Positions 11,725 through 22,214 of a stretch of 64,000 nucleotides of DNA are shown here, in pieces. The DNA comes from Oikopleura dioica (Eukaryota; Chordata; Appendicularia; Copelata; Oikopleuridae). The translations under genes and the position numbers were made by a program. The notes beneath the pieces are model-generated. The model was not told where the DNA came from, did no database searches, and saw only the letters and a list, made by a program, of their open reading frames with translations. The DNA lies in NCBI GenBank assembly GCA_907165135.1, contig OU015566.1, positions 4,528,501-4,592,500 of the forward strand, in the 5' to 3' direction. The first letter of the stretch is position 1. Every line of letters begins with the position of its first letter.

Positions 11725-13969
11725 ATGGAGAGAAACGGGAAAGGAACAGAAATATTTAACTTGCTTTTTGGAAGTTTTGGAGCCTTTATTTTCGCTGTCA
11801 ATACACTCTTACCTGTATTCGGGATGGTAAATACAATGATAAGACTGTTAAAGAGTTCGAAATCTAGATAGTCCCTGATCATGACTGTAATGTCGCCGAG
11901 AGAGATCGTTTCTTCAATTTTTCAAGCATCGGGATTCCGAATAAGTACCAAGTAAGAAGATTTTGATCTTGATTTGTGTTCCTTGAAATTTCAGTATTTG
12001 AAAAGAACTGGTCTATTCAAAGGCAGTAATGAGACGAATCATCCCTGGGAATCGATTGTCACTGAACTCTTCCTTGTTTGTGATCAAGCGTTGAAAGTAA
12101 GGACATTATTTGTGATCGGAATCGCCGCCGAGATTTTTTCAATTCTATACGAGTTCTTCAATTTAAATTATTTTCACCTCCCCTCAAATTGCTCCCGATT
12201 TGCTGCATCATTTCTTTTTTTTTTGAATGAAGAACTTGGAAAAAGTTAATGGTTGGCTGGCCGATACAATTGGTAGAAAAACAACCTTATGCCTGAATAA
12301 TATCGTGTTCTTTTTGGCCATCGGTAATTTTCCCAACCAATTGTGAAATCAAAACTTTAGAATTTCTAGTACTCAACTTGATCTTCATCAATTTCTATGT
12401 CTACGCTGTTTGTCGTTTTATCATCTGCAGCGCTGCAACTTGCCTGATGATGACAGGGAGTCTCTATGCTTCTGAAACCGCAATTCATTTCAAGTCCCTT
12501 CCTTTTCTGATTTGGTCGTTTTGGTGTTATTCTGGGATCTTATTTGCGTCCTGGCTCTTCTTTTTCTTCCCAGATTGGAAGGAGCAAATGCTTATCAAAT
12601 TAGTGCTTTCACTGATATATTTCTTTATGTAAGTTGATTTTCGTTTTTTACAAACTTCTCTTTAAGACTCCCGCCGTCAGCTTTTTTCGAAAAATCAAAT
12701 TTCGGATTTTTTTAAATTTTGACCCCGGAAATGGATTCTTCAAGGAAAATAACGATTTTGAGGCTGCATTTTTTGGGGGTCTATCTCGACTCTAACACCC
12801 TCAAAATCGCATTTGAAAATTGGACTTTTCGCCGAAAATTGACGAATTTGCCCTAATTTTAGCAAAAATACTGATTTTTCTTGGTCAAAACTTCTCCTTA
12901 TCAGTTTTTCTCAGCAAGTTTAACCTTAGGACGCATTAAGCATAAAGCTGACGGAGGGAGGGGTCCTTAAATGCTCTCTAGGACCCTTGTTATACCGGAG
13001 ACCCCTGCATACCTGGCAAGCAAAAACTCCCCGAAAAACAATCGACAAAAATTTCGAAGAAATTCGATGTCCTTCCAAATGCCAATTTCGTTTTCACCAT
13101 TTTCATTTACGCCGTCAGCTGCATAGTAACCAGTTTTGTCTACTTCGGTCTTTTATGGGGCGCTGGAAATTTATCTGGCAGTCTTCACATGAACTCGGCA
13201 ATTAATGGATTGATGGCTTTGGTTGGTTCAAGTTTTTATTGTAAGTTTTAATTCAAACATTTTGTAAATGATCAATTCTAGCGCCTCTGCAAAAGATCGC
13301 CACATCAAAAACGATAGTTAGTTTCAGCTTCTTTCTCATCTGTTTCGCTATGGGTCTCGCTTGGATTATCCCTTCTACGACGCTTTTATCGGTCACTAGT
13401 TTCATCGGTAATTTTTCAAGAATGGGTTTCTTAATGTTCTTTTGTCAAGGTATCTTTGTGGTGGTGTTGACTGCCAATGCTTATTTTGACATTTCGAAGA
13501 CATTTCCAGTCAGCTGTAGATCCACATGCCATGGCTTTTGTACGGTGTCGAGTAGACTATTGGTTCTTCTCATTCCGGGATCGGGGTTATTCATGATAAT
13601 ATGGGATGGGGAACTAAACAGGCATTTATGGATAGTCGGAAATTTGATTCGCTTCTAGAAAATAAAGGGGTCTTTTATTTGCTGATTTCACAAATAGCCA
13701 TTTTGTTACTGGCCTCATATTTGGCAAATATCAAGCCCTTTAATTATTCGAAAAATGATCCCGAAAAGTACTTGTCTCTCCTGCCAAAAAGCTTCAGAAT
13801 CGGCTTGTTATGCATTTTGCCAGGAATTTGCGGATTTCTTTATCACTTGATTCCAGTTGTTCCTGAAGACGTCACTCTTCAAAATGTCTCCGACGCGAAT
13901 CCAGTCTTCAAACGATCCCATCGTCTGATGAGAAAGAAACGAGCGATTTACAGAAATATTTTGCGCTGA
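11725..13969 (+). CDS. SLC22-like (organic ion) MFS transporter, tandem copy 1
   Basis: The start MERNGKG leads into the first membrane segment (FAVNTLLPVFGM). Family landmarks: the TM1-2 loop with a CNV motif, an ESIVTELFLVC block before TM2, WLADTIGRK (the MFS GRK loop after TM2), TM3-TM6 with YVYAVCRFIIC, TLVIPETP after TM6, NSAINGLMALVG in TM7-8, and a C-terminal IPVVPEDVTLQNVSDAN corresponding to the LPET region. It is expected to be plasma-membrane and 12-TM. Oddities: a one-base deletion at the A-run 13047-13051 breaks the frame between RQK and KFDVLP; the intron at 12151-12245 has no GT donor; a TTAA-flanked element inflates one 49-bp intron. It is the only one of the three copies that keeps the TM11 exon (LLISQIAILLLASYLANIK). 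Confidence 0.8.
12666..12966. mobile_element. TTAA-flanked MITE, CCCGCCGTCAGC family (copy 1)
   Basis: TTAA flanks both ends (12662-12665 and 12967-12970). Terminal inverted repeats read GACTCCCGCCGTCAGC on the left and GGACCCCTCCCTCCGTCAGC on the right strand. The TTAA duplication is typical of piggyBac-like elements. It is inserted in the intron after the LIYFFM exon of SLC22-like copy 1. Without it the intron is 49 bp with normal GT-AG ends. A related copy is at 22249-22584. Confidence 0.8.
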
Positions 13970-14148
13970 AAGAAAACTTTTAAAAAAGACTACTCTTATT
14001 TATTGCAATAAATCTTGATCAATATGAAAATATCCCAAATCGGCAGGTCTAGATGCTAAGCTATTGTTTTTAAACGGAAGTCGTTATGAGCGTTATGAGC
14101 GTTTTTTTAACATTAAAAAATTGTCAGAGGGTGGACAGAACATTGAAA

Positions 14149-16050
14149 ATGGAGAAAAGAAGAGAAATAATCAACTTGGCTTTTGGAACATTTGGAACCT
14201 TAATTGCTGCTTTCAACACGCTTTTGCCTGTATTCGGGATGGTAAATGTCAGAAGACGATAAAAATTATTTTTGAAATCTAGATCGCGCCTGATCATGAC
14301 TGCAATGTTGCCGAAAGAGATCGTTTTTTCAATTTTTCAAGCACTGGGATTCCAACTAAATACCAAGTTAAAACATTTTATTCGTTTTCTTGCTCATTAT
14401 TTTTTAGTATTTGAAAAGAAGTGGTTTATTCAAAGGAAACAACGAGACGGATCATCCTTGGGAATCAATTGTGACAGAATTCTTCCTTGTTTGCGACCAA
14501 GCTTCGAAAGTTCAGACATTGTTTGTGATTGGAATTGCCGCTGAAATTTTTTCAATTTCATCCGAGTTCTTCAATATAGCATAAACAACTTCAATTCTTC
14601 AATCGGGCCTTTCTGCTTTCATTTTATTAAGAAAGCCTTTATTTCCTGCCCTATCAAAACATCTTCAAAAGGATGAAAAGGGGTCGATAATCGAAAATGG
14701 GAATTATCTATTATAACTTATGAAGAACAGATTGAAAGTCAACGGTTGGTTGGCCGATACGATCGGCAGAAAAACCACTTTATTCTGGAATAATATTTTT
14801 TTATTTGCGGCTATTTTAATCAACTTGATCTTTATCAACTTCTACGTCTACGCCGTCTGCCGGTTCATCATCTGCAGTACCCTCTGCTGCCTGACGATGA
14901 CGGGTAGTCTTTATGCTTCAGAAATCGCGGTTCATTACGAGTCACTTCCGTTTTTGCTTTGGTCGGGCTTCAGTTACGTTGGAATATTACTGGCGTCCTG
15001 GCTCTTCTATTTCTTCCCAGATTGGAAGGAACAAATGCTGATAAAATTAACTTTATCGTTGATTTTCTTTTTTATGTAAGTTGAAAATTTCGAATTGAGA
15101 AAAGAGGCCGTTATATAAAAAAAATTTGAACGAAAAAAATTTTGAAGAAAAAATTTTTAAAGAAAAATTGAGAAAAAAATTCATAAAATTATCTTTAGGA
15201 CCCTTTATATTCCAGAATCAGCCGCTTTTCTTGAAAACAAGAAATCTCAAAAAGCTCTGAAACGAAAAATAACCAATAAATTCGATGTCCTGCCGAATTT
15301 CAACTTCATCGCCACAATCGTCATCTTCGCGATTGTCTGCCTGACTTCGAGCTTCGTTTATTACGGTCTTTTATGGGGTGCTGGCGATTTATCCGGAAGT
15401 CTTCACTGGAACTCCGCGATTAATGGATTCATGGCTCTCGCTGGAACCATTCTCATTTGTAAGCCATTATTTTCGATCGATGAATGATTTCTAGTCCCTC
15501 TTCAAAAAATGGCGACGTCAAAAACGATCGTTAGCGGGAGCTTTTTTCTCATCTGCTTTGTCAGCGGTCTTGCTTGGATCGTCCCATCCGCCAGACTTTT
15601 ATCGGTCGCTAGTTTCATCGGTAATTCGGGGAAATGACTTCTTTCAAAGGCTTTTTTAGGGATTTTCGCCGTGGTTTTGACGTATATTTCCTTTTTTGAT
15701 ATTTCAAAGATATTTCCGGTCAATTGTCGCTCGACTTGTCATGGCATTTGTACAGTTTCGAGTCGAATATTGATTCTGCTCATTCCGGAATCGGGATCCA
15801 TTCAACCCATTGGGCGATAGAGAGCTGAAAAGAAATTGATCCCGAAAAGTACCTTTCACATCTACCAAAAACCTTCCGGATCGGCTCGCTATGCATCTTG
15901 CCTGGAATCTGTGGGTTTCTATATCACTTCATTCCAGATGTTCCTGACGATGTCACGCTTAAAAATGTCTCCGAGGCGAATCCGGTCTTCAAGCGATCTC
16001 AACGGCTGATGCGAAAGAAACGAGCTATTTTAAGAAATATTTTCAGATGA
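14149..16050 (+). CDS. SLC22-like MFS transporter, tandem copy 2, probably degenerate
   Basis: The exon order follows copy 1: start MEKRREIINLAFG, CNV loop, ESIVTEFFLVC, WLADTIGRK, YVYAVCRFIIC, TLYIPESA, NKFDVLPN, a GLLWGAGDLSGSLHW block and a C-terminal IPDVPDDVTLKNVSEAN ending at 16050. The region encoding TM11 in copy 1 is absent: after the IPESGS codons a TAG follows in frame, and the downstream exon (YLSHLPKTFRIG) lies in another frame. Either an unrecognised splice joins them or the copy is truncated and inactive. The intron at about 14565-14738 lacks a GT donor, as in the other two copies. Confidence 0.7.
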
Positions 16051-16333
16051 AAAAAATGAGCTTTCATGACGTCGAAATTCTGTAAATAAACTGCGAAAAT
16101 GATCAAAAATGATTGTCAGACGGTCAAACAAAACAACCAAACTGTCTTTTTCTTTCCTGGCAATTGTCTCTCGAAATTGCCAAAAAACGATCCATAATGA
16201 CTCTCTCCCTTGGTCAGGCAAAAAGTCGTCTTATGAGTCGTTAAAACGTCTCCTGATAGCAAAACTCGTCTGAGCTGGCTTTCGCGATTCTGAGATTCAG
16301 GATTTGAGACTCAAAATCCCAAGAATTGAAAAA
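16051..16333. other. spacer between SLC22-like copies 2 and 3
   Basis: Short AT-rich spacer with no gene seen. It contains AATAAA near 16085, compatible with the 3' end of copy 2. Confidence 0.5.
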
Positions 16334-18635
16334 ATGGTGGAAAATAATGGAGAGAAAAATAGAGAATTAGTGAATTTGATGTTTGGAAATTTCGGCGCTA
16401 TTATTTTTGCTTTTAACGCTCTTCTTCCTGTTTTTGGTATGGTAAGTTTTTTGAAATTAAAAAATATTTTTCCTATGAAAAAAAATTCAAAAGGCCAAAT
16501 TTTCAGATTGTGCCGGATCATGACTGTAATGTGGCAGAAAAAGAACGATTTTTCAACTTCTCGAGCACTGGAATTTCGAATGATTATCAAGTAAAAATTG
16601 GTCCTTTTTGAAGAAAAAGTGTTTTCTTCAATTTTTAGATTTTGAAAAAGACCGGTCTTTTCAACAAAAACAATCAATCTGATCATCCTTGGGATTCGAT
16701 TGTGACCGAACTCTTCCTTGTTTGCGATGAGTCTTCAAAAGTGCAGATTTTGTTCGTCATTGGAATTGTGGCGGAGATCTTTTCGATTTTATTCGAGTTC
16801 TTTAATTCGCTTTTACGATTTTGATCTGCTGAGATCTGCTTTCTTGGCCCGTAGATCTAACAACCCAGGTCACGATAATCAGGCCATATTTTTTATTTGC
16901 GCCTTTACTCGATAATAAAAACCTAAATGCTCAAGTCTGAACGCTTAGCCTATCAAAATTTAAAGTTAAAATGTGAAATTTTGAATTTAAAAATAAAACA
17001 TAAAGAACTAGAAATAAGTCAATGGCTGGCTTGCTGATACAATCGGTCGAAAATCAGCTCTTTTTTGGAACAATGTTGTTTTCTTCTCAGCGATCGGTAA
17101 TTTCGGACTGAACCAATTTTTGAAAGTGCATTTTTCGATAACCAATAAGATTGCTGTATTTGGCCTACCGGCCAATAAAAATCTCGATCCATAAAATCAC
17201 TTTTATAAATTTAATTTTTACCGAGATAAAAGGGCTTAAACCAATTTATGGAAGTGATTTTTTTGACCAGAGTTTTGATTGGCCGGTTGGCCAAATTCAG
17301 CAATTTCATTGGTTATTCAAAAATGCATTTCCATATATTGGTTGAGTCCGATGAAGTCATATTTTATTTATTTAGCTGTGAACTTGGTGTTCATCAATTT
17401 TTACGTCTACGCTGTTTGCCGCTTTTTCATCTGCAGCTCTGCTTGTGCCCTCATGATGATAGCTACATTGTATGGCACCGAGACCGCGGTTCATTTCAAA
17501 TCCGCTGCGTTTTTGATCTGGTCTTGCTACAGCTACTTTGGAATTTTATTCGCTTCGTTGCTGTTTTACTTCTTTCTAGATTGGAAAGAACAAATGCTGA
17601 TCAAATTGTTCTTATCGCTTCTTTTCTTCTTCATGTAAGTTGTCAAAAATTAATAATGACTCATCATTATGTTTTTTTTTTCAGGACATTCTATTTTCCC
17701 GAAACCCCAGTTTACCTCGAAAACATCAAAAAAGACAAAAGCTTGAAATCCGATCGACCGAAAAAATTCGATGTCGCTCCGAATCGAAATTATATTTGCA
17801 CGATGTTCATCTTTTCTTTCTGCTGCATCACGACTGCCTTTGTTTATTTTGGCCTTTTATGGGGAGCAGGTAGTTTGTCAGGCAGTCTTCACTGGAACTC
17901 TGCGATAAATGGAATGATGGCGCTTGTTGGGTCCATGATCATTTGTAAGCCTTTGAAAATTTCTAAATTTTTTGAGGGATTTTAGTTCCTGTATTGAAAA
18001 TCGCCACTTCGAAGACAATCCTGAGTTACAGTTATTTTCTTATCTGCTTCGTTATGGGCCTAGCTTGGGTGTTTCCTTCAACGAAAATTCTTTCAATATC
18101 AAGTTTTATCGGTGAGTTTTAAAATATAAAACTTGACATCCAATAAAAACTCGGTATTGTAAATTTCGACCAATCAGAAATATGCACATCTCATCATGCT
18201 GTGCTTATCAGTAAGCTAATTTCGGGCTATTTTCAGGAATATTTGCGGTGGTTTTGACATTCTATGCGTATTTTGACATTGCGAAAACATTCCCCGTCAG
18301 CTGTAGATCGACAACTTCCGGCTTTTGTACTGTATCTGGTCGACTCTTCGTCCTCGTCGTTCCGGAAAGGGGGAGATCATTTCTTTCCTTTCCCATTTCC
18401 GCAAAATCAAATGATCTCGAAAAAGTATCTGTCCCTGCTCCCAAAAACCTTCAGAATCGGACTTCTCTGCATTTTGCCCGGTATTTGTGGGTTTTTATAC
18501 CGCTTTATTCCCGATGTTCCTGACAATGTCACGCTCCAAAATGTCTCCGACGCCAATCAAGTTTTCAAACAATCTCATTTGCGAATGAGAAGACGACAAA
18601 AGAGCGAAGATAAAGGGCTTCTTTCTGTTGAATGA
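16334..18635 (+). CDS. SLC22-like MFS transporter, tandem copy 3, probably degenerate
   Basis: Start MVENNGEKNRELVNLMFG. It shares all landmarks with copies 1 and 2: DSIVTELFLVC, WLADTIGRK, FYVYAVCRFFIC, TFYFPETP, KKFDVAPN, GLLWGAGSLSGSLHW, and the C-terminal IPDVPDNVTLQNVSDAN, then a divergent tail ending SEDKGLLSVE. As in copy 2 the TM11 segment is missing, and the frame changes between VVPERG and KKYLSLLPK. An inverted-repeat element (about 17105-17345) enlarges the intron before TM3. The intron at about 16796-17018 lacks a GT donor. Tandem duplication of a 2.2-kb unit explains the cluster. Confidence 0.7.
17105..17345. mobile_element. inverted-repeat element, GATTGGC..GCCAATC family (copy 2)
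   Basis: Arms AATAAGATTGCTGTATTTGG / CCAAATTCAGCAATTTCATT and GGCCTACCGGCCAAT / ATTGGCCGGTTGGCC match the copy in the gelsolin intron. It lies wholly within an intron of SLC22-like copy 3, after an exon ending AIG and before VNLVFINF. Confidence 0.7.
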
Positions 18636-18879
18636 AAATAATATTGAAAGTTACTTTGAAAAAGCAGGCGTCATTTTTACGGAAATCTTAATATTGAAGT
18701 GGAAAAATCAGATTATTGACGCTTTTCCGTTGTCAGGGCAATCTTGAGTGGCAGGTTATAAAAACGGGGGCTACTTCTGAACTTGTCAAAGAGAAAGAGA
18801 TTGAAATTCTATTTTTCTCTAGAACCCGTTTGTGTGCAATTTTCTGCAGTTGATTTTCTTCAGTTTGTTTTTTGAAAAT

Positions 18880-19665
18880 ATGGCAGGCGTTTCTTGTGGA
18901 GCTCGCGATTTGAACGATGTTCTTTTGAAAGATTCTAGCGGAAAAATCGCTGAATCAGGGAAGCAAGTTCTCCTCGTCGAAGCCAATACCAATATCACTC
19001 CTACTTTTCTGAAATACCAGAACACCAACTTTTTGATGGCGCTTTCTCAGGTTTGCGAACGAAAAACAGGATTTAGCAGGGAAAATTTTAGGATGATATG
19101 CGACCAGATACGATTCGAATGGCTTTGATTGGAGCTCTTCGTTTTGGGAAGTGCTTTATTATTGATATTGATAAGGTAAGTAGAGGAAAGAAGTCTTTCC
19201 TAGAAACCATAATGATCTAGTCTCAAAGATCGTTGGATTTTTTAAATATAGTTTTTCGGTGATAATTTCTGTTAAATATGATCATCGCATTCAGGGCAAC
19301 CTAGTCTAGCGAAGATAAAAGAAACCTTTTATAAAAAAATCAGCACAAAATTTAGCTCCCTTTGTACAACGCAATCGAAACCTACATGGACATGATCAAA
19401 CCCGGCCTCTACAAAGACCTCCTTGCTGGCGAAGTGACCAAAAACGAATACTGGAAGACTCTTGTTAAACCAACTGATGAAGACGCCTATCAGGAACAGA
19501 TACAAACAATCGATTCGCGCAAGCGAAAAATGCTCATTTCCGTATCTCAAAAAAGGGCAACAACTTTAACGAAAGCCAATTCGATCGATTCCACTTCGTC
19601 GTCCTCACGCATTCCGTTCCCGACAAGGCTATTTCTGACCAGTTTTACACGATCACAATCGAATA
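18880..19665 (+). CDS. uncharacterised protein, weakly like the C-terminal part of IQANK1
   Basis: Three exons: MAGVSCGARDLNDVLLKDSS.. to MALSQ, then DDMRPDTIRMALIGALRFGK.. to IDIDK, then LYNAIETYMDMIKPGLYKDL onward to a stop at 19665. The ALIGALRFGKCFIIDID segment recalls a conserved block near the C terminus of IQ/ankyrin protein IQANK1, but no IQ or ankyrin unit is present here, so the assignment is weak. The last exon needs one extra A in the A-run at 19526-19530 to read from SRKR into NAHFRISKKGNNF and FHFVVLTHSVPDKA; as written the frame is broken there. It ends only 114 bp before the SURF4 start, so the two could share a transcript. Confidence 0.55.
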
Positions 19666-19779
19666 AACCTCCTTTTCCAAACCGCGTTAGTATTTTCGAA
19701 AAAAAAAATACTTGACATTTTGACCATCCGCGCACTTGCCGGCTGATTCGACCAGTTTTTCGAGAGAAGAAAATAAACA

Positions 19780-21324
19780 ATGCAGGGAATGATAAAAAGC
19801 TTTGGTAATTTTTTGAAGAGCAAAAAGACGAAACTAGCGCTGTTATCGAGAATTTTGCTTGTTTCGACCTTTATTGATGATGGCACTAGAATGCTTTGGT
19901 TTGATAGCCATCTAGGAGCAGGGTCAAAAATCGAGATGGTGTCTTCCGACAAAAAATTTCCGACAAAAAAAATTCCGACAAAAAATTTCCGACAAAAAAT
20001 TTCGACAAAAATTTTCGACAAAAATTTCCGACAAAAAATTCCGACAAATTTTGCGTGGGCAGCTTCTCGCCTGCTGATTGGCCAGTTTGCCGAATCCAGG
20101 CTTCTGATTGGATGAAAATTTCCACGCAAAATTTGTCGAAGTTTTTTTGTCGGATCAAGAAACCTCCCCTAAAAATCGACTATAATTTTTGTTTTGTGGA
20201 GAGCAAATTTTTGAGCCTTCAAAAGTTGAGTATGCGTCGGAAAATACAGTTGGCGTAACCGACTCTTATTTCGGCTACCTCATGTTTCTCCTCAACGCGA
20301 TTTTCTCCATCGGCGGTAGTATCACTCTCCTTGCTGGAAAGCGCCCTCAACTCGGCTGCTTCATTCTCGCCGCCGCGACTGTCACGCAAATTCTCATGTT
20401 TGGCGAGTGGAGATGGAGCTTCATTGGATTTTTGAGCCGGTTGCTTTCTGCTAGTGGCATTTTGATCTTACTGTACTGCGAGACGCTTCATCAATCGGGG
20501 ATGATTTTCGCGGGATTGCCGAGTTTGGGACCGGAAGTGACGAAAAAAGAATGGGCGACGCTTGTTGGAAGAGTTTGTATTGTTGGACTGTATTTGGTAA
20601 GCATCGTTCTTCTTCTCGTTTTCATTGTTTTCTTAGCCAATGGTTCAACTCAACGTCCAAACTCTTGTGTCAATTCCAATCATGGCTGCCGTCATCGTTG
20701 GCTACAGGGTTCTAAATCTGAGTTGAAAGTCAGAAGTCAAGTCGAGTCGAGTCGAAAGCGTTTTTGAAAATCGCTAGTCGAGTCGAAAAACTTGAAAATA
20801 TATAAATTTAGTCTAAAAAGTCGAAAATAAGTCGAAAAGTCGTAATTGTGTCGAAAATCAAAAAAGAAGTCGAAAAGTCGAAAGGAAAATAGTGATTCTT
20901 TCGACTAGATTTTCGACTTTTTCGACTAAATTTTCGACTAGTTCGACTAGATTCTTCGACTTTCTGTGCAATTTGTTTTCGACTTTTTCGACTATTCGAC
21001 AATCTTGCTGACTCAAAGGCTAGTCGAGTCGAGCTAGTCTTTTCGACTAAGACTCGACTCGACTTCGACTTTAATCAAAACTCGACAAGTTGATTTAGAA
21101 CCCTGTTTGGCTACAAGACTCAACTCGCCGCAATCACCTTCATCGTCCTCACTTTTCTCCACGCCTTCATCAACTACGACTTCTGGCTCTACTTTGGCAC
21201 CTGGGACTATGAAAACAAGAAGTTCCTCTTTTTCCAATCCCTATCAGCGATCGGCGGAATCATGCAGATTCTCGTCTATGGCGCTGGCGAAATTTCTGTC
21301 GATGCAATTTTGAAGAAAGATTAA
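19780..21324 (+). CDS. SURF4: SURF4-family ER cargo receptor
   Basis: A multipass membrane protein. The first exon has SRILLVSTFIDDGTRM, matching the conserved ISTFLEDGIRM block of SURF4. Later exons give the membrane segments, FAGLPSLGPEVTKKEW, GRVCIVGLYL, TAAVIVGY-like and KTQLAAITFIVLTFLHAF equivalents, and SLSAIGGIMQILVYG. It ends with AILKKD, a lysine-rich tail like the di-lysine ER-retrieval signal of the family. SURF4 family proteins export soluble cargo from the ER. Intron 1 (about 19938-20197) holds an inverted-repeat element. The intron at 20709-21117 coincides with a hAT-like element inserted in a coding block. AATAAA follows the stop at once. Confidence 0.9.
19938..20165. mobile_element. 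MITE, family with TTTTGCGTGG arms (copy 2)
   Basis: The left arm is a run of CCGACAAAAAATTT units ending in CAAATTTTGCGTGGG; the right arm is CCACGCAAAATTTGTCGAAG. The inner part carries GCTGATTGGCCAGTTTGCCG. It sits in intron 1 of SURF4. The left-arm unit has been amplified about seven times. Confidence 0.7.
20705..21105. mobile_element. hAT-like MITE acting as an intron of SURF4
   Basis: Perfect 14-bp terminal inverted repeats (CAGGGTTCTAAATC / GATTTAGAACCCTG) flank a body made of degenerate TCGAC units in both orientations. The 8-bp flanks are GTTGGCTA (20697-20704) and TTTGGCTA (21106-21113), seven of eight identical, as expected for a hAT target duplication. The target lies in the codons for VGYKT. 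Splicing from GT at 20709, inside the element end, to the AG at 21116-21117, inside the duplicated flank, gives VGYRT in frame. Confidence 0.85.
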
Positions 21325-21518
21325 AATAAAGACACTTCTAACTTGATCTTTGTGCGTCGAGTGTTTGAATCCGTCGATTAAAATTAAGATTATTAAAAAC
21401 TCTCATCTCGGTACTTGACGAGTTTCATTCGGAGACCTTAATATTCATTGCTTTTACTGTATAAAATGATCAGTTTGTTGAACTTTTCAGATACGAGAAA
21501 AAAAATCACTCGAAGATA

Positions 21519-21965
21519 ATGAAATTGAGCTGCATTTTTGCTTTTTCCTCGGTTTTTGGCATGTCGGTTTTTAAGAGATCGTAAGTTTTTCGAGCAAAAT
21601 GATGACTCATCATAGATGAGGGATTTGGCGAGGGTTAGGGTTAGGGTTAGTGTAATGGTTTGTCCTTAGTCTAAGGGTTAGGGTTTCAGAGAGTTGACAC
21701 TTTCTTTTAAAAAACCGAAATAAGGGTGTCACTATCTTATTTCTCCATTTCTTGAGATTGCGTTTCAGGGAACAGGTCGAAGATCAACCACCAGCTTATT
21801 ATGCTCTTCACAAGCTATTCAACGGATGCCTGGGTCGATATGCTGAACAAGCTCAAGGGCAACTCTTCAAGTAAGTCCGCTTCTATCTGATAATCTGATC
21901 CCTTTTCTAGCTTCAACTCCTTCCGAGAACTCTGCGACAAAGAAATCATGAACAAATTCCAATAA
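21519..21965 (+). CDS. small secreted protein (71 aa), function unknown
   Basis: Three exons joined by canonical introns. Exon 1 encodes a hydrophobic leader (MKLSCIFAFSSVFGMSVFKRS). Exons 2 and 3 encode EQVEDQPPAYYALHKLFNGC, then LGRYAEQAQGQLFNFNSFRE and LCDKEIMNKFQ. Two cysteines remain after the leader. It is too short and split to show as one open frame. Intron 1 holds telomere-like TTAGGG units. AATAAA follows the stop at about 22010. No family was recognised. Confidence 0.6.
21632..21692. repeat. interstitial TTAGGG repeats in an intron
   Basis: A run of three perfect GGGTTA units plus two more after a short gap, within intron 1 of the small secreted protein gene. An AAGGGTGTCA motif follows at about 21722. 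Confidence 0.7.
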
Positions 21966-22214
21966 TCCTGTTCAACCCTTCTCAATTGATAGGAAAACCT
22001 ATTTTCTCAAAAATAAACCTAGTATCAAACATTTCATTTGTCATTTCTGATAACCAGGTCATATTCGAACAGACACAGTTTCTGAGAAGCAGGAAATTGT
22101 ATCGCCTTATTGATGGTTTTTGAAAAGATTTCTATGCCAACCAAGCGCTTTCAAAGCGGATAAATTATCACAGGGTGATCTTCTCCGGAAGTGAGCTTCA
22201 CTTGCGGCGAGAGA

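Noticed and set aside
20705-21105. TCGAC tract as an expanded microsatellite only
   Set aside because: Perfect inverted ends and an 8-bp flank duplication show that it is the body of an inserted element.
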